Of a stretch of 64,000 bases of DNA, positions 35,267 through 44,710 are shown in pieces. The translations under genes were made by a program, and so were the position numbers. The notes beneath the pieces were generated by a model. That model was not told the origin of the DNA, made no database searches, and saw nothing but the letters and a program-made list of their open reading frames with translations. The stretch comes from Subtercola lobariae. Its GTDB lineage: Bacteria; Actinomycetota; Actinomycetes; Actinomycetales; Microbacteriaceae. Positions within the stretch are counted from its first letter, which is position 1; each line of letters begins with the position of its first letter. The stretch covers positions 186,001 to 250,000 of the forward strand of contig NZ_BMGP01000001.1 in NCBI RefSeq assembly GCF_014640255.1. Reading direction: 5' to 3'.

Positions 35267-35328
35267 GTGAGCCCGTTGTGCCCACTTGAGTCGGGTATAC
35301 CGGCCTCATGTGGGCGCAATGGGCTCAC
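35267..35328. repeat. 62-bp palindromic repeat, family 1 copy A
   Basis: Two 31-base arms (35267-35297 and 35298-35328) are complementary at 26 of 31 positions, with no loop. Outer ends are GTGAGCCCG and its near complement ATGGGCTCAC; the centre is GGTATACCGG. The element overlaps the stop codon of the ScfR-like gene (35325-35327). A second copy of the same family is at 57593-57654. It may double as a terminator for the regulator gene. Confidence 0.85.
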
Positions 35329-36758
35329 TGAGCGGCTGGAGCGTGGCGCTCGAGAAACTCGTAGACCTCTGTGCTGTCGACGCCCGCGAAACTGCCGGTG
35401 GGCAGGGCCGCGAGCAGGCTCGAGTTGAGGCGGGCGCTCGGCCACGACTGGTGCTGCCACTTGCGCGAGAGATCGGTCGGCGGCTTGCGGCAGCAGGTGG
35501 GGTCGGGGCACGTCGACGCGAACCGAGTGGTTGTGTCACGCCCGCGAAACCAGCGAGCGTCGGCGAACGGGGTGCCCACGCTGATGGAGAAGTGCCCACG
35601 CGACGACGATTGGATGCGCGAGGTGCACCAATACGTACCCGTGGGCTTATCCGTGTACTGGTGGTACGGGCTGAACCGGTCTTCGGCGTCGAACACCTGC
35701 CGGGCACTCCAGTAGCGGCACACGATCATGCCTTCGACGCTGCCCAGGGCATCCGTCGGCAGCACCACATCGTCGTTCTCGTACGCTTTGACGACCGAAC
35801 CCGACTCGTGCACCTTCAAGAAGTGCACCGGAATACCGAGGTGCTCGGTGGCCAGGTTCGTGAACCGGTGCGCAGCGGTTTCGTAGGTGGTGCTGAACGC
35901 ATCGCGCAGGTCTTCGACGCTCAGCTCGCGCTGTGCTTTGGCGCGCTGTAAGAACTCGACCGCGGTGTTCTCGGGGATGAGCAGAGCCCCGGCGAGGTAG
36001 TTCGTTTCGACACGCTGCCGCAAGAACTCGGCGTACCCCTTCGGCTCTTCGTGGCCGAGCACGTGGCTCGCCAGTGCCTGCAACAGCACGGTTCGCGGGT
36101 CGGCGTCAGGGCTCTGCCCGCGCGGAACGTAGATGCGCCCGTTCTTCAAGTCGGTGATCGACCTGGTCGACCCGGGCAGGTCGGCGACGTAGTGCAGGCT
36201 GAAGCCGAGGTGCGTGGCGAGGTCTGAGGCGACGCGCTGCGAGAGGGGCCCGCCGAGATGTCCGACTGCATCGAGCAACTCGCGGGCCGTGGTTTCGAGT
36301 TCGGCGAAGTGATTGCCACGCTGACGCATCTGCGCCCGCAACACGGTATTGGCGCGGCGTGCTTCTTCGGGGGTCGCGATGCGCTCGCCGTGCATCCGTT
36401 CGAGTTCAGCATGCAGCCCGAGAATCGTCTGAATCGCCTCGTCGCTCAACGCCTTACGCACCGGCACCGGGGGTAACCCGAGAGTGGCGTACAGCTGCCC
36501 GCGCTGAATGCGCTCGAGGGCGATTTCGAGCGCTGCCCGCTCGCTCGGCGCCTCTTCGCTGAGCAGCTGCTCGACCGTGACGTCGAGTGCTTCGGCGAAC
36601 TTCTGCATCTCGCCGAGCTTGAGTTCGCGCTTACCGTTCTCGACCACCGAAACCTGCGACGCCGCACGCCCAATGGCCGTGCCGAGCGCGTCGAGCGTCA
36701 GCCCGCGGTCTGATCGTAACTGCCGAATTCGTCGGCCGACGGTAAGTGAATCAAGCAT
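35325..36758 (-). CDS. ScfR/RamB-like XRE regulator of acetate/short-chain fatty acid metabolism
   Basis: Regulator of 477 residues. N-terminal Cro/C1-type helix-turn-helix (residues about 5-60: RIRQLRSDRGLTLDALGTAI, VSVVENGKRELKLGEMQKFA), central IrrE-like domain (YLAGALLIPENTAVEFLQRA, AHRFTNLATEHLGIPVHFLK) and a C-terminal ScfR domain with the cysteine pair and neighbour CPDPTCCRKPP. RamB in Corynebacterium controls acetate and glyoxylate-shunt genes; here the neighbour transcribed divergently is malate synthase A, which fits. The ATG at 36758 directly precedes the HTH and is preferred over 36797. The stop codon lies inside the 62-bp palindrome. Confidence 0.87.
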   Translation of the reverse strand: MLDSLTVGRRIRQLRSDRGLTLDALGTAIGRAASQVSVVENGKRELKLGEMQKFAEALDVTVEQLLSEEAPSERAALEIALERIQRGQLYATLGLPPVPVRKALSDEAIQTILGLHAELERMHGERIATPEEARRANTVLRAQMRQRGNHFAELETTARELLDAVGHLGGPLSQRVASDLATHLGFSLHYVADLPGSTRSITDLKNGRIYVPRGQSPDADPRTVLLQALASHVLGHEEPKGYAEFLRQRVETNYLAGALLIPENTAVEFLQRAKAQRELSVEDLRDAFSTTYETAAHRFTNLATEHLGIPVHFLKVHESGSVVKAYENDDVVLPTDALGSVEGMIVCRYWSARQVFDAEDRFSPYHQYTDKPTGTYWCTSRIQSSSRGHFSISVGTPFADARWFRGRDTTTRFASTCPDPTCCRKPPTDLSRKWQHQSWPSARLNSSLLAALPTGSFAGVDSTEVYEFLERHAPAAQ

Positions 36759-37005
36759 GTATTCATCGTGGCGGCCCACACGGGTAGGTGAGCACAAGTC
36801 GTGCTGGCGACATCGACGCTTTTTGCGTGAAACAGAAGAATTGGGGTTTTTCTACCGAACTTTCTCGCTGGCAGGGGTTGCGGCGACCCGATAGTGGATT
36901 CAACAGGCAAATTCGCCGATGTTTATGCCAACAGCGCGAGTTCGACCGAATCAGAACAGTTTCACTCAGCCGCTTTGCGGTTACATTCTCACTAAGGAAT
37001 ATGTC

Positions 37006-38640
37006 ATGTCAGCACACACCCGCATCGAGATCCATGGGCCAGAAGAAGCTCGGTTCGACGAGATTCTGACTCCGGATGCTCTCGCCTTCGTCGCTCGCCT
37101 GCACGACCAGTTCGCGCACCGCCGCCAAGAGCGGCTGCACGAGCGCATGCGTCGCCGTCTCGCCGTTGAGAACGGTCGCGACTTTCACTTTCTCGCCGAA
37201 ACCGCGCCTGTTCGCAGCGACGCGTCGTGGCGCGTGGCCGGTGCCGGCCCGGGCCTCGAAGATCGTCGTGTTGAGATCACCGGCCCGGTCGATCGAGAAA
37301 GCGCCGTCAAGGCACTGAACTCTGGCGCGAAGGCGTGGGGTGCCGACCTCGAAGATGCCACCAGCCCCACCTGGATCAACATCATCGACGGCCAGCTGAC
37401 CTTGTTCGATGCGGTTCGCCGCCAGCTCGCCTACACCGATGACGACGGTGAGATTCGCCGGCTGCACACCGGTGAGCTGCCCACCATCGTGATGCGGCCC
37501 CGCGGCTGGCACCTGGTGGAGAAGCACGTGAAGTTCACTGACCGTGCGGGGCAGCGTCAGGCGGCATCCGCTTCGCTGGTCGACTTCGGGCTGTACCTCT
37601 TTCACAACGCGCAGAAGCTGATCGACTCGGGCAAGGGCCCGTACTTCTACCTGCCGAAACTCGAAGACCACCTCGAGGCGCGACTGTGGGATGACATTTT
37701 CACCTTCAGCGAGAACGCACTGGGCCTGGCGCACGGCACGATTCGTGCCACCGTGCTCATCGAGACCATCTCGGCGGCGTTCGAGATGGAAGAGATTCTC
37801 TTCGAGCTGCGCGAGCACTGCGCCGGGCTCAATGCGGGCCGCTGGGACTACCTGTTCAGCTTCATCAAGGCTTACCGCGAGCGCGGCCGCCAGTTCGTCT
37901 TTCCCGACCGCACCAGCATCACGATGACCGTGCCGTTCATGCGGAGCTACACCGAACTCTTGGTGTCGACCTGCCACAAGCGTGGGGCATATGCCATTGG
38001 CGGCATGAGTGCGTTCATTCCCGACGCAGCCAAACCTGAGCTCACCCAGGAGTCGTTGGCGCGCGTTTCTGAAGACAAGAACCGCGAGGTGAACGACGGA
38101 TTCGACGGAACGTGGGTCGCGAACCCCGCGCTCATTCTGACGGCCCGCGCAGAATTCGACGCCGTGCTCGGCAGCCACCCGAATCAAATCGAGCGGCAGC
38201 GCCCCGAGGTTCAGGTGACCGCGGAGCAGCTGCTCGATGTGCGCTCGCTCGACAAGGTCGTGACTGATGCCGGGGTGCGCTCGAACGTCTCGGTAGCCCT
38301 GCGGTACATCGAGAGCTGGCTGCGCGGTATCGGAGCAGTCGAACTCGAGAACATCGTGGCCGACGCATCGGCTGCAGAGATCTCGCGGGCACAGCTGTGG
38401 CAGTGGATTCACTACTCCACCGTCACGGCCGAGGGCACTCGCATCACGACGGAGTCGGTGATCGCTGAACTCGACGAGCAGGTGCGCACCGCCGAACGCT
38501 TCGACGGTGACCAGTTCGACGCCGCGGCCGACATTGTGCGTCTCGTAGCATTGGAAGAAGACTTCCCGACCTACCTGACCATTCCCGCGTACGCGCACTA
38601 CCTGGTCGACATTTCGGCTCCCGAGGCGATGGCGGCCTGA
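37006..38640 (+). CDS. aceB: malate synthase A
   Basis: Condenses glyoxylate and acetyl-CoA to malate in the glyoxylate shunt; 544 residues, the size of E. coli AceB (533). Motifs: [32 protein letters not shown] (catalytic Arg), [13 protein letters not shown]-like segment [20 protein letters not shown] with the metal Glu, and the C-terminal [19 protein letters not shown] with [14 protein letters not shown] 37006 is chosen because TAAGGA precedes it at a suitable distance; a frame opening at 36919 lacks such a site. The upstream spacer of 247 bases is shared with the divergent ScfR/RamB-like regulator; it contains GAACTTTC at 36857-36864, partly like the RamB box. Confidence 0.94.
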   Translation: MSAHTRIEIHGPEEARFDEILTPDALAFVARLHDQFAHRRQERLHERMRRRLAVENGRDFHFLAETAPVRSDASWRVAGAGPGLEDRRVEITGPVDRESAVKALNSGAKAWGADLEDATSPTWINIIDGQLTLFDAVRRQLAYTDDDGEIRRLHTGELPTIVMRPRGWHLVEKHVKFTDRAGQRQAASASLVDFGLYLFHNAQKLIDSGKGPYFYLPKLEDHLEARLWDDIFTFSENALGLAHGTIRATVLIETISAAFEMEEILFELREHCAGLNAGRWDYLFSFIKAYRERGRQFVFPDRTSITMTVPFMRSYTELLVSTCHKRGAYAIGGMSAFIPDAAKPELTQESLARVSEDKNREVNDGFDGTWVANPALILTARAEFDAVLGSHPNQIERQRPEVQVTAEQLLDVRSLDKVVTDAGVRSNVSVALRYIESWLRGIGAVELENIVADASAAEISRAQLWQWIHYSTVTAEGTRITTESVIAELDEQVRTAERFDGDQFDAAADIVRLVALEEDFPTYLTIPAYAHYLVDISAPEAMAA

Positions 38641-38689
38641 TGAATTGCTCCCTGCAGACCCCAACTCCTTCGCAGAAAGAAAGTGCACT

Positions 38690-40873
38690 GTGACCAAAAG
38701 AATCGAAGCCGCAGGGCTGTCTATCGCCGAACCGCTGTACGACTTCGCTGCCGAGGCCGTCGCGTTGGCCGGCCTCGACGCCGATCGTTTCTGGGCCGAC
38801 GTCGCGTCGTTGCTTCGCGACTTCACCCCGCGAAACGTCGAACTACTGCGGGTGCGAGACGATCTGCAGAGCCTGATCGACGACTTTCACCGCGAGAACC
38901 CGGGCTCGGTCGATGCAGACACGTACCTGGCCGTGCTGCGCGAGATCGGCTATCTGGTCGACGAACCGGCTGCCGACGCGGTGACCGTGACGACCGAAGG
39001 TGTCGATGACGAAATTCGTCTGCAGTCAGGGCCTCAGCTCGTGGTGCCGCTTCTCAACCGTCGGTTCGCGGCGAACGCCGTGAACGCGCGCTGGGGTTCG
39101 CTCTATGACGCGCTGTACGGCACTGACGCGATCGACCGCACCGGTGACCTCGCTGTCGGGGCCGAGTACAACCCGCTTCGCGGCGCCGCTGTCGTCGCGG
39201 CGGCACGCGCGTTTCTCGACGAGACCATTCCGCTCGAGGCGGGCAGCCACGCCGATGTTCTCAGCTACTCGATTGACGACGGCGGCCTGAATGTCGAGCT
39301 GCCGTCTGGCCCCGCGCGACTCGCTGACGGCGCCGCGTTGCTGGGGTACCGCGGTGAGGTTGCCGCGCCAGAAGCGCTGGTGTTCGGGCACCACGGGCTG
39401 CACTTCGAGGTGTTGGTCGACCACGAGCATCCCATCGGCCAGACCGACAGCGCAGGGGTGTTCGACGTGCTGCTCGAGTCTGCCGTGACGACCATCATGG
39501 ATCTCGAAGATTCCGTGGCCGCAGTCGACGCCGAAGACAAGGTCGTGGGCTACCGCAACTGGCTCGAACTGATGAGTGGAACCTTGTCTGAAGAGGTGTC
39601 GAAGGGCGGCCGCACATTCGTTCGCGGTATGAACGCCGACCGCCAATACACGACGCTGGATGCCCGTGCCGCTACTCTGCGCGGGCGCTCGCTGCTCTTC
39701 ATTCGCAACGTGGGTCACCTCATGACCAGCGACGCGATTCTCGACGAAAACGGCGACGAGGTGTTCGAGGGCATTCTCGACGCGATCATGACCGCGCTCG
39801 GCTCGGTCGGCGACATTCGCGGGGCGGGCGCGGGCAGCGCGCTGCCCAACTCGCTGACGGGCTCGATGTACATCGTGAAGCCCAAGATGCACGGGCCGGC
39901 CGAGGTCGCCTTCACGGTCGACCTTTTCGCGCAGGTCGAGCGGCTTCTCGAGCTGCCCGAGCGCTCGATCAAGCTGGGCATCATGGATGAGGAGCGGCGC
40001 ACCTCGGTGAACCTGCGCGCCTGCATCCAGGCGGCCGCAGACCGCATCGTGTTCATCAACACGGGCTTTCTCGACCGAACGGGCGACGAGATTCACACCT
40101 CGATGCTCGCCGGTGCGTTCGTTCGCAAGTCAGAGATGAAGTCGCAGCCGTGGATCGCCGCGTACGAGGCGTCGAACGTCGACATCGGCATCGCCTCGGG
40201 GCTGCCGGGCCGCGCGCAGATCGGCAAGGGCATGTGGGCCATGCCCGACCTGATGGCCGACATGCTCGAGCAGAAGATTCAGCATCCGCTGGCGGGTGCC
40301 ACCACCGCGTGGGTGCCGTCGCCGACCGCCGCGACGCTGCACGCGCTGCACTACCACCGGGTCGATGTGCCCACGGTGCAGCAGGAGTTGTCATCGCGCA
40401 CGCCCGCCGAGGTCACCGAGATTCTGCGGATTCCACTCGCCACGCGCGAGTACGACGCGTCAGAACGCCAGGCCGAGCTCGACAACAACGTGCAAGGCAT
40501 TCTCGGCTACGTGGTGCGTTGGGTCGACCAGGGCATCGGATGCTCGAAAGTACCCGACATCCACGACGTCGCCCTCATGGAAGACCGGGCGACCTGCCGC
40601 ATCTCATCACAGCACGTGGCGAACTGGCTGCTGCACGGTCTCGTGACGAGCGAGCAGGTCGACGAGTCGCTGCGGCGCATGGCGGCCATCGTCGACGGCC
40701 AGAACGCCGGCGATGCGCTGTACCTGCAGATGGCTCCCGACTTCGACGGCCTGGCGTTTCTCGCGGCTCGCGCGCTCATCGTCGAGGGTACGACTCAGCC
40801 CTCTGGATACACCGAGCCGATCCTCCACCGCACCCGCCGCGCCGCCAAGGCGCGCGAGGCCCAGCTCGTCTAG
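38690..40873 (+). CDS. glcB: malate synthase G
   Basis: Second malate synthase of 727 residues, the size and type of E. coli GlcB. Typical G-isoform features: [76 protein letters not shown], and the C-terminal segments [20 protein letters not shown] and [17 protein letters not shown] at 38690 fits an upstream AGAAAGAAAG and the usual length; an ATG at 38645 opens the same frame but adds 15 unlikely codons. It lies 50 bases after malate synthase A on the same strand, so both isoforms may come from one transcript. Confidence 0.95.
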   Translation: MTKRIEAAGLSIAEPLYDFAAEAVALAGLDADRFWADVASLLRDFTPRNVELLRVRDDLQSLIDDFHRENPGSVDADTYLAVLREIGYLVDEPAADAVTVTTEGVDDEIRLQSGPQLVVPLLNRRFAANAVNARWGSLYDALYGTDAIDRTGDLAVGAEYNPLRGAAVVAAARAFLDETIPLEAGSHADVLSYSIDDGGLNVELPSGPARLADGAALLGYRGEVAAPEALVFGHHGLHFEVLVDHEHPIGQTDSAGVFDVLLESAVTTIMDLEDSVAAVDAEDKVVGYRNWLELMSGTLSEEVSKGGRTFVRGMNADRQYTTLDARAATLRGRSLLFIRNVGHLMTSDAILDENGDEVFEGILDAIMTALGSVGDIRGAGAGSALPNSLTGSMYIVKPKMHGPAEVAFTVDLFAQVERLLELPERSIKLGIMDEERRTSVNLRACIQAAADRIVFINTGFLDRTGDEIHTSMLAGAFVRKSEMKSQPWIAAYEASNVDIGIASGLPGRAQIGKGMWAMPDLMADMLEQKIQHPLAGATTAWVPSPTAATLHALHYHRVDVPTVQQELSSRTPAEVTEILRIPLATREYDASERQAELDNNVQGILGYVVRWVDQGIGCSKVPDIHDVALMEDRATCRISSQHVANWLLHGLVTSEQVDESLRRMAAIVDGQNAGDALYLQMAPDFDGLAFLAARALIVEGTTQPSGYTEPILHRTRRAAKAREAQLV

Positions 40874-40911
40874 CAGCGGATGCGGTTGCCGTTGCGGCGG
40901 CGGCGAGGGCG

Positions 40912-41481
40912 TCAGAGGCGCAGCAGGTGCTCGCGCAGGTCGTCTAACGCCTCGAGTGCGAGTGGGGCGAATGCGTCGCGCTCTGCCGCGCGAAGCCAGC
41001 GTTCGAAACCGACCCGGAATGCGAGCAGTACCACCTGAGCAGCAAGTCGAGCGCTGAGTTCATCGGCGCCCTTGCCTTCTAGGGCCGTCGCGATCGATGC
41101 TGCGAGATGCGCGAGTTTCAGCTACCCACGTTCCTGAAGCTCCGCGTTACCGGCGGTGACGGCGATCCGCCGCAGCGCCACAGCGCGACGACGAGGCGTC
41201 ATGACCACGTCGGTGGCGGTGAGAGCGATCCGCAGGTATTCCCTCGTTTCCAACGAAGGGCTCGCACCGGATATCGCGTCGACGAACAGGCCCTCGAGAA
41301 CGTCTTCTCCAGCAAGGATCACCTCGCGCTTGTCGGCGAAGTGCCGGAAGAAGGTCGCCCGGTTCAGGCCTGCCCGTTCTGCGATCTGCGCGACGGTCGT
41401 CGACTCGTACCCGTGCTCCTCGAAGAGGTCGAAGGCTGCTTCTTCCAGTCGATCCCGCGCGTTCGGTGCCCACCTGCCCAT
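40912..41481 (-). pseudogene. TetR-family regulator interrupted by an in-frame stop
   Basis: ATG 41481 starts a good TetR N-terminus: MGRWAPNARDRLEEAAFDLF, TVAQIAERAGLNRATFFRHF. A TAG at 41122-41124 stops it after 119 residues. Reading on in the same frame gives a sensible C-terminal helical domain, LKLAHLAASIATALEGKGAD, LAAQVVLLAFRVGFERWLRA, ending at 40912-40914, so about 188 residues would be the original length. A CAG-to-TAG change would explain the stop. The DNA-binding part could still be made. Its divergent partner is also damaged. Confidence 0.82.
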
Positions 41482-41482
41482 A

Positions 41483-42238
41483 GTGAGCGCCGAGGTGCTC
41501 AGGGGCGACCTCGATGACAGCGAGCTGCTTCGAACCGCCACCGCTAACACAGACGCGGTCATCCACCTGGCCTACCGTCACGACCTCGGGCAGATCGGCG
41601 GTGCCGAGACTGACGCGAAGGCGATCACGGCATTCATCGAGACGGCCGCAGGCACGGGTAAGCGCGTTGTCATCACCGGAGCGACGATCTCGGTGCCCGA
41701 CCGTGCCGCCACCGAGAAAGACGAGCTCGTGCCGGCTGGCCCGATCGCGGCGAGAATTGCGAACCTTCGCAATGCCCTCGCTGCGGCCCGATCCGGGGTG
41801 CAGGTAAGTCTGGTGATGATTCCTCGCACCGTGCATGGCAACGGTGAACGTCATGGATTCATCCCGCAGCTCGTCGCTCGAGCTCGCGCCACCGGTATTT
41901 CGGCCTACGTCGGCGAGGGGATGAATCGTTGGCCTGCCGTGCATATCGCCGATGCCGCGACGCTCTACCGACTGGCGGTGGAGAATGCGCCGACAGGCTC
42001 AGTACTGAACGCTGTCGGTGAAGAAGGCGTTCGGGTGCGCGAGATCGCCGAAGCGATCGGGCGACAGCTGGGCATCCCGGCCGAGCCACGCCCCGCCACC
42101 GAGTTCGGTATGCCTCTCGGCGCATTGCTGGCTGGCGACATGCCCGCATCAAGCGCACTGACCCGGCAGCTGCTCGGCTGGAACCCCACACACCCCGGGC
42201 TGCTAGACGACATCGAACTCGGGCACTACTTCGAGTGA
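41483..42238 (+). pseudogene. SDR/NAD-dependent epimerase missing its N-terminus
   Basis: The encoded part begins at VSAEVLRGDLDDSELLRTAT and continues AVIHLAYRHDLG, RVVITGATISVPDRA, NRWPAVHIADAATLYRLAVE to the end, matching extended SDRs. The first 45-50 residues with the GXXGXXG nucleotide-binding loop are absent: upstream lies directly the start of the divergent TetR gene, only one base away. A deletion therefore removed the intergenic promoter region and the 5' end. A GTG at 41483 could initiate a truncated protein, but it would lack the cofactor-binding loop. An open frame further upstream is the antisense of the regulator gene. Confidence 0.8.
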
Positions 42239-42291
42239 GACGACCGAACCGTGTAACGCGAGGTGGGCGACGCCGAACGGATTAGGCGCGG

Positions 42292-42930
42292 CTAGCGCCT
42301 GCGCATCAGATCTAGCAGCTGGTCGGCCAGACGCACGAGCTGGGCGATTTCGTTGTCGTCGCGGTCGACCCAGCGGCACTCGGGCTCGCGGGCGATCGGC
42401 ACGAACTCTGCGTGCTGTTCCCACACCACGAGGGTGCGTTCGGCTCCGAGCACGTACTGCTGCCACCAGACCTGGCGCAGGTAGTGGCGCGGAATCGACT
42501 TCCACGCCTTGTTCGTGGTCTTGATCTCGGCGAGTTCGACCTCGCCTGATGTCTGGTTCACCGCGATTCCGTCTGGGGTCGCGAGGTGCAGCGGGCGGCC
42601 GTGCGCGTGAAAAAGTGTCGTGCTCGGGGCGATCTGGTAGTGAGCCTTGACCCACGCGGCGATCTTCGGCTCACGAATCTTGCCGTGGTCGGTGTAAGCG
42701 TTGCCGCCGAAATTGTTGCCGTTCAGCTTGTCGTAGGCGGTGTTCTCCACCGACTTGCGCGTCGTGAGGCGAGCCGCATCGGTGGCGGTGACCCCCCGGC
42801 TTCGGGCGCGAATCCACGCCACCCGGTCGGTCGAATCGGCGACGATACGCGAAAGGTGCGCAGGCTGAGGCGGGGCGACCGGATGCTCGTCTTCTTCCCA
42901 CGGGAAGGTCAGCATCACGGCAGTTGTCAC
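42292..42930 (-). CDS. YqaJ-like nuclease-domain protein
   Basis: Protein of 212 residues (206 if the ATG at 42915 is used). It has features of the YqaJ/lambda-exonuclease fold: an Arg-rich start WIRARSRGVTATDAARL, FGGNAYTDHGKIREPKIAAW, the PDD-E-K-like core HLATPDGIAVNQTSGEVELA followed by EIKTTNKAW, and the following YLRQVWWQQYVLGAERTLVV. These enzymes act in phage recombination or DNA repair. GTG 42930 and ATG 42915 are both possible starts; neither has a clear ribosome site, so leaderless start is possible. It is not surrounded by phage genes. The C-terminal Arg run LLDLMRRR closes the protein. Confidence 0.75.
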   Translation of the reverse strand: MTTAVMLTFPWEEDEHPVAPPQPAHLSRIVADSTDRVAWIRARSRGVTATDAARLTTRKSVENTAYDKLNGNNFGGNAYTDHGKIREPKIAAWVKAHYQIAPSTTLFHAHGRPLHLATPDGIAVNQTSGEVELAEIKTTNKAWKSIPRHYLRQVWWQQYVLGAERTLVVWEQHAEFVPIAREPECRWVDRDDNEIAQLVRLADQLLDLMRRR

Positions 42931-42985
42931 TCCCCTATTCTGCCTCGACTTCGGTGTCAGAATGGAACCAACACGAGGGAGCATC

Positions 42986-43864
42986 ATGCGTATTGCGGTC
43001 ACCGGCGGTTCAGGCAAGCTCGGTTCGGTGGTCGTGAGCTACCTGCGCGAAGCGGGCCACGACGTCTTCAACCTCGATGTGGCGGGGCAGCGCGAACCCG
43101 GGTTCGTGCGCGTCGACTTCACGAACTACGGCGAGACGCTCGACGCACTGATGGGGGTGAACGACCGGTACGCGGGGGTAGATGCCCTGGTGCACTTGGC
43201 CGCGATACCGGCGCCGGGCATCCGGAGCGACGTGGCGACCTTCGACAACAACATGCTCTCGACGTTTCACGTGCTGCAGGCGGCGAAGCGGGCCGGCATC
43301 ACGAACATCGTCACAGCCTCGAGCGAGACCGTGCTGGGGTTGCCGTTCGATGTGGCGCCGCCGTACATCCCGGTCGACGAAGAGTACCCGGCAAGGCCCG
43401 AAAGCACGTACTCGCTGACGAAACACCTCGAAGAGCAACTCGCGATCGAGCTGACGCGGTGGGATGCCCGGCTGAAGATCGTGGCACTGAGATTCTCGAA
43501 CGTTATGTACGAGGCCGACTACGCGGCCTTCCCGGCGTTCGACGCCGACGCGCGCCTGCGCAAGTGGAACCTCTGGGGCTACATCGACGCCCGCGACGGC
43601 GCCCAAGCCGTGCTGCGGGCTCTCGAATGGCAGGGCACGGGCTTTGAGCGCTTCATCATCGCGGCAGCAGACACCGTGATGACGCGGCCGAACGCCGAAC
43701 TCGTCGCCGAGGTCTTTGCCGACACCCCGCTGCGCGGCGACCTCGGCGTGAACACCACTCTGCTCTCGATCACGAAGGCACGCCGCGTGCTCGGTTACGA
43801 CCCGCAGCACTCGTGGCGCGACTCGCTGCTGCCGCTCGACGCCGCCGACGACGAGCTGCCCTAG
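42986..43864 (+). CDS. NAD-dependent epimerase/dehydratase family protein
   Basis: Extended short-chain dehydrogenase of 292 residues. The N-terminal GGSGKLGSVVVSYLREAGHD is the NAD-binding loop, LVHLAAIPAPG the adenine-contact strand, TASSETVLG with the Ser, and the catalytic Tyr-x3-Lys as TYSLTKHLEEQ. The C-terminal part has WGYIDARDGAQAVLRALEW. ACGAGGGAGC precedes the ATG. Substrate is unknown; sugar or nucleotide-sugar derivatives are common. It is divergent from the YqaJ-like gene with about 55 bases between the starts. Confidence 0.85.
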   Translation: MRIAVTGGSGKLGSVVVSYLREAGHDVFNLDVAGQREPGFVRVDFTNYGETLDALMGVNDRYAGVDALVHLAAIPAPGIRSDVATFDNNMLSTFHVLQAAKRAGITNIVTASSETVLGLPFDVAPPYIPVDEEYPARPESTYSLTKHLEEQLAIELTRWDARLKIVALRFSNVMYEADYAAFPAFDADARLRKWNLWGYIDARDGAQAVLRALEWQGTGFERFIIAAADTVMTRPNAELVAEVFADTPLRGDLGVNTTLLSITKARRVLGYDPQHSWRDSLLPLDAADDELP

Positions 43865-43887
43865 CCACGTGCATCCGTGACGACGCA

Positions 43888-43919
43888 GCGCGGGTCAGGC
43901 GTCGCGCGGGTCAGGCGTC
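43888..43919. repeat. perfect 16-bp tandem duplication
   Basis: GCGCGGGTCAGGCGTC occurs twice without a gap. The second copy covers the stop codon and the last codons of the ABC ATPase gene on the minus strand; the first lies in the spacer. Confidence 0.85.
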
Positions 43920-44579
43920 TTTGACCTTGCCGGCCTTGATGTGCAGGCGGCGCTCGGCTCGGCGCGCCACGGCGGTGTCGTGCGTCACGATGATGAGCGT
44001 GAGGCCCTGCTCGCGCCAGAAACCCTCGAGCAGCGTCATGATCTCGTCGCGGGTTTCTTCGTCGAGGGCCCCGGTGGGCTCATCGGCGAGCAGAACATCC
44101 GGTGACTTCACCAGAGCGCGAGCGATGGCGACGCGCTGCTGCTGCCCGCCCGAGAGCTCGGCCGGCAGGTGGGTGAGGCGGTCGGCGAGCCCCACTGAGG
44201 CGAGCGCGGCCTGCGAGCGGTCGCGGCGCTCAGAGCCCGACACGTGCAGGGGTGCGAGAGCCGTCTCGACGTTCTCGAGCGCGGTCAGCGTGGGAATCAG
44301 GTTGAAGCCCTGAAACACGAAACCGATCTCTTTGGCGCGAATCTCGGCCAGCTTGTGGTCGCCGAGCTTCGAGAGCCTCGATTCGCCGAGCGACACGTCG
44401 CCCGAGGTTGGTCGGTCGAGGGCCCCGAGCATCTGCAGCAGGGTCGATTTGCCACCGCCGGTCGGGCCTTGAACGGCAACCATTTGTCCGTTCGGGATGC
44501 TCAGGGTCACGTTATCGAGCGCCGTGACCTTTCGCTTGGTGGCGTTGTAGGTCTTGGTCACGTTCACGAGTTCGTACAT
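43911..44579 (-). CDS. ABC transporter ATP-binding protein (MacB/LolD type)
   Basis: ATPase of 222 residues for the FtsX-type permease encoded upstream. Walker A GPTGGGKSTLLQMLG, Q-loop FVFQGFNLIPTLTALENVE, signature LSGGQQQRVAIARALV, Walker B VLLADEPTGALDEETR and H-loop IIVTHDTAVARR are intact and match the LolD/MacB group. Such pairs export antibiotics or lipids or act in cell-envelope stress. The permease gene lies 131 bases upstream on the same strand. Confidence 0.9.
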   Translation of the reverse strand: MYELVNVTKTYNATKRKVTALDNVTLSIPNGQMVAVQGPTGGGKSTLLQMLGALDRPTSGDVSLGESRLSKLGDHKLAEIRAKEIGFVFQGFNLIPTLTALENVETALAPLHVSGSERRDRSQAALASVGLADRLTHLPAELSGGQQQRVAIARALVKSPDVLLADEPTGALDEETRDEIMTLLEGFWREQGLTLIIVTHDTAVARRAERRLHIKAGKVKDA

Positions 44580-44710
44580 GGGGTGCTCTCCTTGTGGCGG
44601 GCGAAGTGTGTGGGTGATGCGGGGTGTGGCACTCTGGTCGGCAGCGCGACCCGAGAGTAACGGTGCTGGCCGTGGCGATTTCTGAATGCATGGCGGCCAG
44701 CACCGTCGGG

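Noticed and set aside
37009-38826. 605-codon minus-strand open frame over malate synthase A
   Set aside because: It is the antisense of a clear malate synthase, has no family features and is a consequence of GC-rich third positions.
42292-42930. Prophage region marked by the YqaJ-like gene
   Set aside because: No integrase, terminase, capsid or attachment-site repeat is seen nearby; neighbours are ordinary chromosomal genes.
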